From positions 1-12,480 of the forward strand of contig JAZDPH010000059.1 of NCBI GenBank assembly GCA_043797735.1: 12,480 nucleotides of DNA, read 5' to 3'. Source of the stretch: BS750m-G77 sp043797735 (GTDB lineage Bacteria > Omnitrophota > Gorgyraeia > Gygaellales > Profunditerraquicolaceae). Of this stretch, positions 6,739 through 12,316 are shown one piece after another (positions within the stretch are counted from its first letter, which is position 1; each line of letters starts with the position of its first letter). A model generated the notes under the pieces. It was not told the origin of the DNA and did no database searches. It saw only the letters and a program-made list of their open reading frames with translations. The position numbers were made by a program, and so were the translations under genes.

Positions 6739-7865
6739 GACGATCGGCCTATATAATTTTGTGCCTTCAAGGCGCAGTTTTATCTTTCAATGTGGCGGCA
6801 AGCGCGGCATTGATTCCTTCAATTGCCGCTGAATTTGCGCTTTCTCAATTTTTCGTCGGGACTATTATCTGGATATACATGCTTTCTTACGGGACGGCGG
6901 CTTTAATCTACGGGCCGCTGCTTAGGGCCCTTGATGCCAAAAGAATAGTCCTGGTTTGCCTGTTTTTATTTTCCTGCGCTAACTTTCTGGCCGGGATATC
7001 GCCCAATATAAAAAGCCTTTTTACGGCCAGGTTTTTTATGGGGGTCTTTGGCGCCGCATTTATACCGGTGGCCTTGATACTGATTGCCAGGAGCACGGAG
7101 CGCGCCCGGCGCGGCAGGCATGTGGGTATTTTTTTCGGCGCGACATTCACCGCTTCTCTTTTAGGGCTTTTTTTAAGCGGGATTATCCCCTGGAGGCTGA
7201 TATATCTTATTCCCTCATTGTCCGGATTCATACTCTGCCTTTTTGTTTATCTTTACCTGCCACGTTTCAGTCCGGGGGGAAAAGGGCTGCGCATAAATTA
7301 TCTTCCGGCGCTGCGCGACAGGAGAGTACTGGCGGTCTTTAGTTACATCTTCTTTATCAGCCTCTTTTTTCACGGTATCCAGCAGTGGCTGGGGGTCTAT
7401 TTTTCGGATAGGTATCAGTTTAGCCAGTTTATCATCAGTATGTTGATTACCCTGACCAGTTTAAGCGGGATATTCGGGGAACTCCTGGGCGGGTGGTTTT
7501 CGGATTCCTTGGGCAGGGTAAAGACAGTAGATTTAGGCATAGGCTTGATGATCTTAAGCGTATTCCTGCTGATATTTAAGATGCCGTTGGTTATTCTCTA
7601 TTTATTGATGGCTGTCTGGGGCCTGGGCTGGACATTTAACCATGCCGGGCTTTCTACCCTGCTTACCGACCTGCCGGAGGAGTTCCTGAATGAGTCGGCA
7701 AGCCTTAACAGCAGCGTGCGTTTTCTCTCCGGGGGGGCAGGGGCGTTTTTGGGGGGGGTATTGATGCAGAAGAGTTTTACTTTAGGGTTTATGGTTTTTG
7801 GGAGCTGTTTTTTGGCTTTATTGATTTTTTCCAGACAACTAATTCTAAAAAGGAGTAAAAGATGA
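6735..7865 (+). CDS. MFS transporter, probable export pump
   Basis: A 376-residue, strongly hydrophobic protein with about 12 membrane helices. Motif A-like loops are visible twice: a degraded GPLLRALDAKR at 60-70 and a good GELLGGWFSDSLGR at 248-261, the two halves of the MFS fold. The length is at the short end for 12-helix MFS proteins. Overlap with the aromatase gene (GTGA) and with the SDR gene (ATGA) shows tight operon membership, so export of the cluster's product is the likely job; uptake cannot be excluded. The GTG start is chosen because the frame and coupling fit and the first helix begins within ten residues. Confidence 0.88.
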   Translation: MRRSAYIILCLQGAVLSFNVAASAALIPSIAAEFALSQFFVGTIIWIYMLSYGTAALIYGPLLRALDAKRIVLVCLFLFSCANFLAGISPNIKSLFTARFFMGVFGAAFIPVALILIARSTERARRGRHVGIFFGATFTASLLGLFLSGIIPWRLIYLIPSLSGFILCLFVYLYLPRFSPGGKGLRINYLPALRDRRVLAVFSYIFFISLFFHGIQQWLGVYFSDRYQFSQFIISMLITLTSLSGIFGELLGGWFSDSLGRVKTVDLGIGLMILSVFLLIFKMPLVILYLLMAVWGLGWTFNHAGLSTLLTDLPEEFLNESASLNSSVRFLSGGAGAFLGGVLMQKSFTLGFMVFGSCFLALLIFSRQLILKRSKR

Positions 7866-8638
7866 GCGTTAATTTAAAAGGTAAAACCGCCGTAGTTACG
7901 GGTGCTAGCCGCGGGATCGGCAAGGCCATTGCCTCCACTGCGGCCGGCCTGGGGATCAATCTGGTTATAGCCGCGCGCAATGAAGGCCCGTTAAAGGAGG
8001 CGGCAGAGGAGATCGCCGGCAAATATAAGGTAGAGGTGTTAGCCGTGCCTTGCGACGTAACAAAGTTCACGGACCTGCAAAACCTGGTGGATAAAACAAA
8101 GGAAAGATTCGGCAGGATAGACATATTGATTAACAATGCCGGAGTTTCCAGCCAGTCGCCTTTTCAGAAACAGCCCTTTGAAGATTTCGAGCGGCTGGTG
8201 CATACAAATTACTTAGGTTACGTGCGCCTGATACGTTTGGTTATAAACGATATGATTAAAGAGAAATCCGGGGCGATAATCAATATGGTCTCCGGCTCGA
8301 CCCTCTGCGACCCCCTGCCGAGGAACTTTCTGGTATACAGTTCTTTAAAGGTGGGGCTGCGCGCTTTCTCTAAGGGTTTATTCTGGGAATTACGCGACTA
8401 TGGGATCAAGGTTACCTCAATCCTGCCGGGAGTAACCGACACGGATTTAACCGGTAAATTGCAGGAGATAACCATGGATGCCTCAAGGTTGATGACCACC
8501 GAAGCAATAGAAAACGCGGTAAAATTTGCGCTTACCGTTCCGGCAAACGTCTGCCCGCTGGAGATTGCGGTGATTAACCAGCAGACGCCCTGGACAGCGC
8601 CGGTGATACCGTTTAAACAGCAGCATCCGGAAAAATAA
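7862..8638 (+). CDS. Short-chain dehydrogenase/reductase, probable polyketide ketoreductase
   Basis: A 258-residue classical SDR of FabG-like length. It has the NAD(P)-binding TGASRGIG (residues 13-20), the DV motif (65-66), NNAG (91-94) and the catalytic Ser146, Tyr159 and Lys163 (YSSLK). AARN after the second strand suggests NADPH. It probably reduces a keto group of the ACP-bound chain before cyclisation, as ketoreductases do in type II PKS pathways; a housekeeping or unrelated oxidoreductase role is less likely given the four-base overlap with the exporter gene and a good ribosome site (AAAAAGGAG). The last ~20 residues (QTPWTAPVIPF...) are a Pro-rich tail beyond the normal core. Confidence 0.88.
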   Translation: MSVNLKGKTAVVTGASRGIGKAIASTAAGLGINLVIAARNEGPLKEAAEEIAGKYKVEVLAVPCDVTKFTDLQNLVDKTKERFGRIDILINNAGVSSQSPFQKQPFEDFERLVHTNYLGYVRLIRLVINDMIKEKSGAIINMVSGSTLCDPLPRNFLVYSSLKVGLRAFSKGLFWELRDYGIKVTSILPGVTDTDLTGKLQEITMDASRLMTTEAIENAVKFALTVPANVCPLEIAVINQQTPWTAPVIPFKQQHPEK

Positions 8639-8639
8639 T

Positions 8640-8666
8640 TGAGCAGTCGGGGAGTTTGACTGCTCA
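8640..8666 (+). repeat. 9-bp hairpin just after the SDR stop codon
   Basis: TGAGCAGTC and GACTGCTCA pair perfectly around a nine-base loop, starting one base after the SDR stop. No T-run follows, so it could be a 3' stabilising or weak termination structure ending the first transcription unit. Its right arm runs into the family B palindrome. Confidence 0.55.
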
Positions 8667-8738
8667 TCCTGACGAGCGAAGCGAGGAAGGATCTCTACGA
8701 TGAGTTGACTGGAGATCCTTCGCTTCGCTCAGAATGAG
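8663..8738. repeat. Dispersed palindromic repeat, family B
   Basis: CTCATCCTGA...GAGGAAGGATCT and AGATCCTTCGCTTCGCTCAGAATGAG are imperfect inverted copies around a short centre. This CATCCTGA/GAAGGATCT core is a different family from family A. It separates the eight-gene PKS run from the downstream two-gene unit. Confidence 0.85.
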
Positions 8739-8796
8739 GGGTCGGACATCGACAGAAACACCCCGGCCTCTCAAATAATTAAAAAGGAGCGTGAGG

Positions 8797-9213
8797 ATGG
8801 ACAAACTGGATTTAAGGAACCTGAAAAAGCGTTACCTGGTATGGCTTTATAAAACTACCAAAGAGGCCTTTGACAGGTATGAGCGAAAATTCACCCAGCT
8901 TGATATTGATAAATCCATGCTTCAGGAGATAGAAAAAGAATTGGGGCAGGCGTATCTTCCTAATGAAAAAGAAGCGATCAAAAACCTTATAAATGACTTT
9001 GCCGGCTACATTGATAATAAAGAAAAGGCCTGCGCCGAACTAAGGCAGGCAGGCAAAAGAATAAACGCGGAATTTCTTTTTCTGGATATGAAACTGCAAG
9101 CGGTTGAAAAGGCGATTCTCAAGGATCTGGGTAAGAGGGCGCTTTCAAGGATTAAGGCGATGTATGAAAAAGAGATGACCAAGCGTATTTTAAAACGCAG
9201 TGAAGAGAAATGA
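8797..9213 (+). CDS. Small all-helical protein of unknown function
   Basis: I do not recognise this 138-residue protein. It is soluble, rich in Lys, Glu and Leu, and reads as almost continuous helix with coiled-coil character (LKKRYLVWLYKTTKEAF, KACAELRQAGKRINAEF, LQAVEKAILKDLGKRAL). It has no signal peptide, no membrane segment and no Cys pair; the only Cys is in the middle. The ATG at 8797 is preferred over the in-frame GTG at 8791 because AAGGAG (8784-8789) is seven bases from the ATG but only one from the GTG. It overlaps the amidohydrolase gene by four bases, so the two proteins are probably made together, perhaps as partners. Confidence 0.75.
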   Translation: MDKLDLRNLKKRYLVWLYKTTKEAFDRYERKFTQLDIDKSMLQEIEKELGQAYLPNEKEAIKNLINDFAGYIDNKEKACAELRQAGKRINAEFLFLDMKLQAVEKAILKDLGKRALSRIKAMYEKEMTKRILKRSEEK

Positions 9214-10118
9214 TTATTGACGCACACAGCCACTGGTTACCCGAAGAAATTATCAATAACGCCCACTTTTTTCATAAGGGCTGGAGCGATATTGAGGCGC
9301 AGGTTAAAGCGATGCAGGAGGCCGGCATTGACAGAGCGGTATTAAGTTACCCTACCTCTGATGCGCACCTTAAATTAGGCGGCCATTCCGAAGTGGCGCG
9401 CATCTTTAACGACAATATCGCTAAAATCCTGAAGGTTTACCCGGATAAATTTATCGGCTCGGCAGTCTTGCCGGTTGGAAAGCCGCAGGAGATGCTTGAT
9501 GAGTTAAAGCGGGCAACCGAGGTGTTGGGATTTAAGGCAATATCGCTGGCTTCAAGTTATGAGGGGATATATCTGGATGATAAAGGCTTTTTATCTATAT
9601 ATAAGCAAGCCGAGCGGCAGAAGCTTCCGGTCTTTGTGCATTCGCAGATTGTTAAGCCCATAGGCTCGGAGCGGATAGAGGATCCATTATTGACCCCGGT
9701 AATTGAATACGTATTTGATACCACTATCTCCATCGGCAAACTCTTAGTGTCAGGGGTACTTAAGGAGTTTGCAGGGGTTAAATTCATCTTTGCCTATTTC
9801 GGGGGCGTTGTGCCATTTTTGGCGCAGCGCTTTGATGCGACCTACCAGATGCTGCGCGGGATGAATTTCGTAAAGGATTTGGGCGCAAAACCCACGGAGT
9901 ACTTAAAGAACATTTACGTTGATACCAGCGGCGATAAGACGAAGGCGAATTTTCTTTCGGCATTAGAGCTGGTCGGCCCGAAACACCTGCTATGGGGCAG
10001 CGACTGGCCGGCAAAGAAGGATATCACCGGCAGCATTGATGCCGTGCGTTCTTTGAATATATCAGAGCAGGATAAAAGCGCTATCCTGGGCGGGAATTTG
10101 GAAACAATGCTGGCATAA
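9210..10118 (+). CDS. Amidohydrolase_2 (ACMSD / resorcylate decarboxylase type) protein
   Basis: A 302-residue TIM-barrel protein of PF04909. It starts directly with the metal site DAHSH (His6, His8), then VFVHS (His144) and WGSDWP (Asp265), with a family-typical end GGNLETMLA. Members include ACMSD and gamma-resorcylate decarboxylases, which remove CO2 from aromatic or conjugated acids, and some hydrolases. The fourth metal-ligand/catalytic His, normally in an AHxGG segment, is Tyr196 here (FAYFGG), so activity or metal use may be altered. After an aromatic polyketide operon, decarboxylation or hydrolysis of the product is a reasonable guess, but unproven. Translation is coupled to the upstream small gene (ATGA). 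Confidence 0.85.
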   Translation: MIIDAHSHWLPEEIINNAHFFHKGWSDIEAQVKAMQEAGIDRAVLSYPTSDAHLKLGGHSEVARIFNDNIAKILKVYPDKFIGSAVLPVGKPQEMLDELKRATEVLGFKAISLASSYEGIYLDDKGFLSIYKQAERQKLPVFVHSQIVKPIGSERIEDPLLTPVIEYVFDTTISIGKLLVSGVLKEFAGVKFIFAYFGGVVPFLAQRFDATYQMLRGMNFVKDLGAKPTEYLKNIYVDTSGDKTKANFLSALELVGPKHLLWGSDWPAKKDITGSIDAVRSLNISEQDKSAILGGNLETMLA

Positions 10119-10143
10119 TCGTCATTACCAGCCTGATCCTTTC

Positions 10144-10183
10144 GTCATTGCGAGAAGCGAGCGCAGCGAGCGACGAAGCAATC
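10144..10183. repeat. Family A repeat, left half only
   Basis: Runs from GTCATTGCGAG to GAAGCAATC with a gcgagcgcagcgagcg centre. The matching right half (GATTGCTTC...CTCGCAATGAC) is not adjacent but occurs 2 kb on at 12210-12245. Lies in the gap after the amidohydrolase gene (10119-10419), which otherwise holds the 174-base repeat and the ORF6N leader. Confidence 0.8.
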
Positions 10184-10193
10184 TCAACCACTA

Positions 10194-10367
10194 ATTTTGC
10201 GTCTGGCTTATGGTGTTTCTCGCAGCACCGCTTGTCCGCCATAGAACTTTGGCGGACTGCGCTCGGGAGTCGGCGCTCGCTCTTGCCTGTAATTTATAGA
10301 GGGCAAGCCGTGCCCGCTCGCGCCTCCTACGTGCTGCTCAAAATCACCCCAATCCAGCCGCAACAAT
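10194..10367. repeat. 174-base structured repeat, copy 1
   Basis: Nearly identical to 11001-11174 in the same orientation. The ends are imperfect inverted repeats (ATTTTGCGTCTGGCTT and a GCCGCAACAAT end). Inside are CGCAGCAC/GTGCTG, a hairpin GTCCGCCA (10234-10241)/TGGCGGAC (10250-10257) with an eight-base loop, and a second hairpin CTTGCC/GGCAAG. The first inner stem has wholly different sequence in copy 2 yet still pairs, which argues for selection on structure in DNA or RNA. An open frame passes through it but is not believable as a protein. Confidence 0.9.
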
Positions 10368-10379
10368 CTTGTGAGATTT

Positions 10380-10416
10380 TGCCTCCTTATGCGTCTATTG
10401 AAGTAGAGAGGAGGCA
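10380..10416 (+). promoter_or_regulatory. Hairpin that hides the ORF6N ribosome site
   Basis: TGCCTCCT (10380-10387) is exactly complementary to AGGAGGCA (10409-10416), which contains the Shine-Dalgarno of the ORF6N gene starting at 10420. Closing this 8-bp stem over a 21-base loop would block translation. It may keep the DNA-binding protein low; the effect is inferred. Confidence 0.5.
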
Positions 10417-10419
10417 GGG

Positions 10420-10926
10420 ATGAAGAATAGCGTTTTATCGGTTGAGGTGGTAGCGGCAAAGATCTTTGAAATACGCGGCAAGAGGGTAATGCTGGATAGG
10501 GATTTAGCAGAGTTGTATGGGGTAGAAACAAGGGACTTGAACAAGGCGGTAAGAAGAAATTTAGACAGGTTCCCCAGGGATTTTATGTATCAGCTTACAA
10601 GAGAAGAGGTTATGAACTTGATGTTCCAAAATGGAACATCAAGTTGGGGCGGCCTTCGAAAACTTCCGTATGTTTTTACTGAACAGGGGGTTGCGATGCT
10701 GTCTAGTGTTTTGCATAGCAAGAGAGCAGTGCGGGTTAACATCGCAATTATGCGCGCTTTTGTGAAGCTGCGCCAGATACTCTTAACTCATAAAGATTTG
10801 GCGGCCAAGCTGGAAAAATTAGAGCGTAAATACGCCGATCATGACGAAAAGATTCAGCTCATTTTTAACGCAATAAAACAACTATTAGAGCCCCCAGCGC
10901 CGCCAAAGGCGAAGTTGGGGTTTTAG
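10420..10926 (+). CDS. ORF6N-domain DNA-binding protein
   Basis: A 168-residue protein with the phage-derived ORF6N domain at about residues 6-105. Family landmarks are IFEIRGKRVMLDRDLAELYG, RNLDRFPRDFMYQLT and LPYVFTEQGVAMLSSVLHS. The remainder (about 118-155) is a Lys/Glu/Leu-rich coiled coil, ending in a Pro-rich tail encoded by terminator DNA. Such proteins are common in phages and in the accessory DNA of bacteria and are thought to bind DNA; the exact role is unknown. A GGAGG ribosome site precedes the ATG but can be sequestered (10380-10416). The gene holds a 31-base perfect hairpin (10615-10645) and lies between two 174-base structured repeats, both unusual. Acquired rather than core. 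Confidence 0.88.
   Translation: MKNSVLSVEVVAAKIFEIRGKRVMLDRDLAELYGVETRDLNKAVRRNLDRFPRDFMYQLTREEVMNLMFQNGTSSWGGLRKLPYVFTEQGVAMLSSVLHSKRAVRVNIAIMRAFVKLRQILLTHKDLAAKLEKLERKYADHDEKIQLIFNAIKQLLEPPAPPKAKLGF
10615..10645. repeat. Perfect 14-bp hairpin inside the ORF6N coding sequence
   Basis: AACTTGATGTTCCA and TGGAACATCAAGTT are exact inverted copies around AAA. It encodes part of NLMFQNGTSS in the ORF6N domain. A perfect palindrome of this size in coding sequence may be an operator for the protein itself or an mRNA structure. Confidence 0.85.
10891..10924 (+). terminator. Probable intrinsic terminator overlapping the ORF6N 3' end
   Basis: CCCCAGCGCC...GGCGAAGTTGGGG folds as an interrupted GC-rich stem around GCCAAA and is followed by TTTT. 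The stop codon lies within its last bases, so the terminator encodes the protein's final PPAPPKAKLGF. Confidence 0.6.
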
Positions 10927-11291
10927 CAGAGGCCAAATTCCGGAGACACGATATTTATTCAGTTTTGCGGGTTCTGTCTTGATTTATTTTGCTCTTTTAT
11001 ATTTTGCGTCTGGCTTGGGGTGCTTTCTCGCAGCACCGCTTGATTTTCCCCTGCGTGGAAAATCTGCGCTCGGGAGTCGACGCTCGCTCTTGCCTGTAAT
11101 TTATAGAGGGCAAGCCGTGCCCGCTCGCGCCTCCTACGTGCTGCGCGAAATCACCCCAATCCAGCCGCAAAAATAGCGAACGCTCTAGTCGCTCGAAAGG
11201 GACAGGGTCATTTTAACAAAGAGCAAGATTTCTTCATTTTTGAAGAGAACAACACAGGGCGTCAGATTCATTAGATTTTTTGGAGGATGCA
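10927..11291. other. Gene-free stretch between ORF6N and the membrane protein gene
   Basis: Holds the second 174-base structured repeat (11001-11174). 10927-11000 shows no recognisable element. 11175-11291 has a small hairpin TCTTCA/TGAAGA (11231-11246) and the segment GAAAGGGACAGGGTCATT (11196-11213), related to 12284-12302. No clear promoter was found. Confidence 0.6.
11001..11174. repeat. 174-base structured repeat, copy 2
   Basis: Direct repeat of 10194-10367 with the same length. The terminal inverted repeats match better here (ATTTTGCGTCTGGCTTGGGG at the left, inverted CCCCAATCCAGCCGCAAAAAT-like sequence at the right). The variable stem is GATTTTCC (11042-11049)/GGAAAATC (11057-11064) with a seven-base loop, unlike copy 1 in sequence but with the same 8-bp length and position. 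The ~77 bases after the stem are almost unchanged between copies. Confidence 0.9.
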
Positions 11292-11984
11292 ATGAATAAC
11301 AAACAGATAGGCGTAGTGTCATTAATAGTTGCAATTTTATCATTATTATCAGGATGGATATGGTACTCCAAGAACAAAGCACTAGTCGACGTCAGCGGTA
11401 ATAAAGAGTCCGTTGGAAATATAGTAACTGGAAATAATTCTCCAGTGATGGTTAATCAACAAATCACTGTTAAGGTAGATACGCTTAGTCCAAATCAAAC
11501 ACAACAATTAGAAACACAACTTAAGAAATTGGCGGAATATCAACAACCATTCTCCGATAGACCTAAAATCGGCGTAATCGAACCTTCCGTTACTTTTGTC
11601 AATTTTATAGATAACCCACCAAAATTTATGGGTCTTGTTAAAGCAGGCATCAATATACCTCTTTTAAATATTGGTGGCGTTAGCGCTAAAGACGTGATTA
11701 CAAAATGGAAAATTTATGATAATAAGCAACCTATAACATCTGCAAGTGAATATGTTGGATATGACCCATATATAATTAACGAATTGCTGCCTAACGCTGC
11801 TAGGAAATTATATTATAATCCCGATATTGGCGCGGCAGGAATAGGAACATTTGAAGTTCTCCTTGAAATTGAATACACGAATGCTATTACAGGCGAGCGA
11901 TATACAGAATACTTCAGAGGTATTACAGATTATTTGACACAGAAAGACAATAAGCCTGTAATTCGAGCGTTAACGCGTCAATGA
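11292..11984 (+). CDS. Single-pass membrane-anchored protein, function unknown
   Basis: A 230-residue protein with one N-terminal membrane helix (about residues 6-24, IGVVSLIVAILSLLSGWIW), no signal-peptidase site evident, then a soluble domain likely outside the cytoplasm. Residues 35-60 are Gly/Asn/Val-rich (GNIVTGNNSPVMVNQQITV), 66-85 are Gln/Leu-rich helix, and 90-230 look like a beta-rich globular domain (LLNIGGVSAKDVITKWKIYD, TFEVLLEIEYTNAITGE). I do not recognise the family. The ATG at 11292 is chosen over the in-frame TTG at 11280 because GGAGG at 11282-11286 lies between them. The gene is visibly more A/T-rich and uses more A/T-ending codons than the PKS genes, which suggests recent acquisition. 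Confidence 0.78.
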   Translation: MNNKQIGVVSLIVAILSLLSGWIWYSKNKALVDVSGNKESVGNIVTGNNSPVMVNQQITVKVDTLSPNQTQQLETQLKKLAEYQQPFSDRPKIGVIEPSVTFVNFIDNPPKFMGLVKAGINIPLLNIGGVSAKDVITKWKIYDNKQPITSASEYVGYDPYIINELLPNAARKLYYNPDIGAAGIGTFEVLLEIEYTNAITGERYTEYFRGITDYLTQKDNKPVIRALTRQ

Positions 11985-11992
11985 GAGATAGC

Positions 11993-12020
11993 AAAATAGG
12001 GGATAGGACGGTTCTATTTT
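11993..12020 (+). terminator. Weak possible terminator after the membrane protein gene
   Basis: AAAATAG (11993-11999) pairs with CTATTTT (12014-12020), a short A/T-rich stem with a long loop ending in T residues. It is in the right place, eight bases after the stop, but is too weak to be sure. Confidence 0.3.
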
Positions 12021-12025
12021 TAGCG

Positions 12026-12208
12026 CTTTGATATCCTGCTGCGGGGTTTGTGAGCGCACATTAGGAATTTTTTGGCAAATGTGTGCAAGGAATTACGAGC
12101 CGCTGAAGCACTGAGTGTTTGCGTAAGAAGCTGCGTAAGCGGCGAGTAAGCCGCAGCACACGGCAAAAAATTCCGTGCGCGAACAAAGCCCGCAGCAGGA
12201 TATCAAAG
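12026..12208. repeat. 183-base branched palindrome with 34-base terminal inverted repeats
   Basis: The arms 12026-12059 (CTTTGATATCCTGCTGCGGG...) and 12175-12208 pair at 31 of 34 positions. Directly inside, GGAATTTTTTG (12064-12074) pairs perfectly with CAAAAAATTCC (12164-12174), then GTGTGC (12081-12086) with GCACAC (12156-12161). The centre has smaller hairpins (GCCGCT/AGCGGC, GCTGCG/CGCAGC). It fills most of the gap between the membrane protein and the final gene (11985-12316). No coding role is credible; it resembles a MITE-like or structured-RNA element. Confidence 0.88.
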
Positions 12209-12209
12209 A

Positions 12210-12245
12210 GATTGCTTCGGCGCGCTTCGCGCGCCTCGCAATGAC
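12210..12245. repeat. Family A repeat, right half only
   Basis: GATTGCTTCG, a perfect gcgcgcttcgcgcgc hairpin, then CTCGCAATGAC. It directly abuts the 183-base palindrome and is the inverted counterpart of the half repeat at 10144-10183. A further fragment CTCACAATGAC is at about 12262-12272. Confidence 0.8.
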
Positions 12246-12316
12246 GCAGGACGAGGTAGGGCTCACAATGACGAATTGAACGAGAAAGGCGACAGGGCCA
12301 TTCAACAGGAGGAGAT

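Larger units (their letters stand above)
10194..11174. mobile_element. Possible composite unit: ORF6N gene between two structured repeats
   Basis: Two 174-base direct repeats flank a single phage-type ORF6N gene. The unit could be mobile, could be lost by recombination between the repeats, or could have arisen by independent insertions. There is no transposase or integrase in it, and target-site duplications are not obvious, so movement would need help in trans. This is inference from layout. Confidence 0.35.

Noticed and set aside
8791..8796. GTG start at 8791 for the small helical protein
   Set aside because: The ribosome site would be one base away; ATG at 8797 has proper spacing.
10148..10423. 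A + strand open frame of about 91 codons through the first 174-base repeat, with a related frame at 10979-11176
   Set aside because: The shared protein-like stretch is only the repeat itself translated; the variable stem and the flanks disagree, and there is no good ribosome site. Structure, not protein, is conserved.
10194..11174. CRISPR or integron attC array
   Set aside because: Only two repeats of 174 bases with a gene between, no spacer-sized units, no cas or integrase gene, and no attC core-site sequence recognised.
11280..11291. TTG start at 11280 for the membrane protein
   Set aside because: It lies upstream of the GGAGG site that properly serves ATG 11292.
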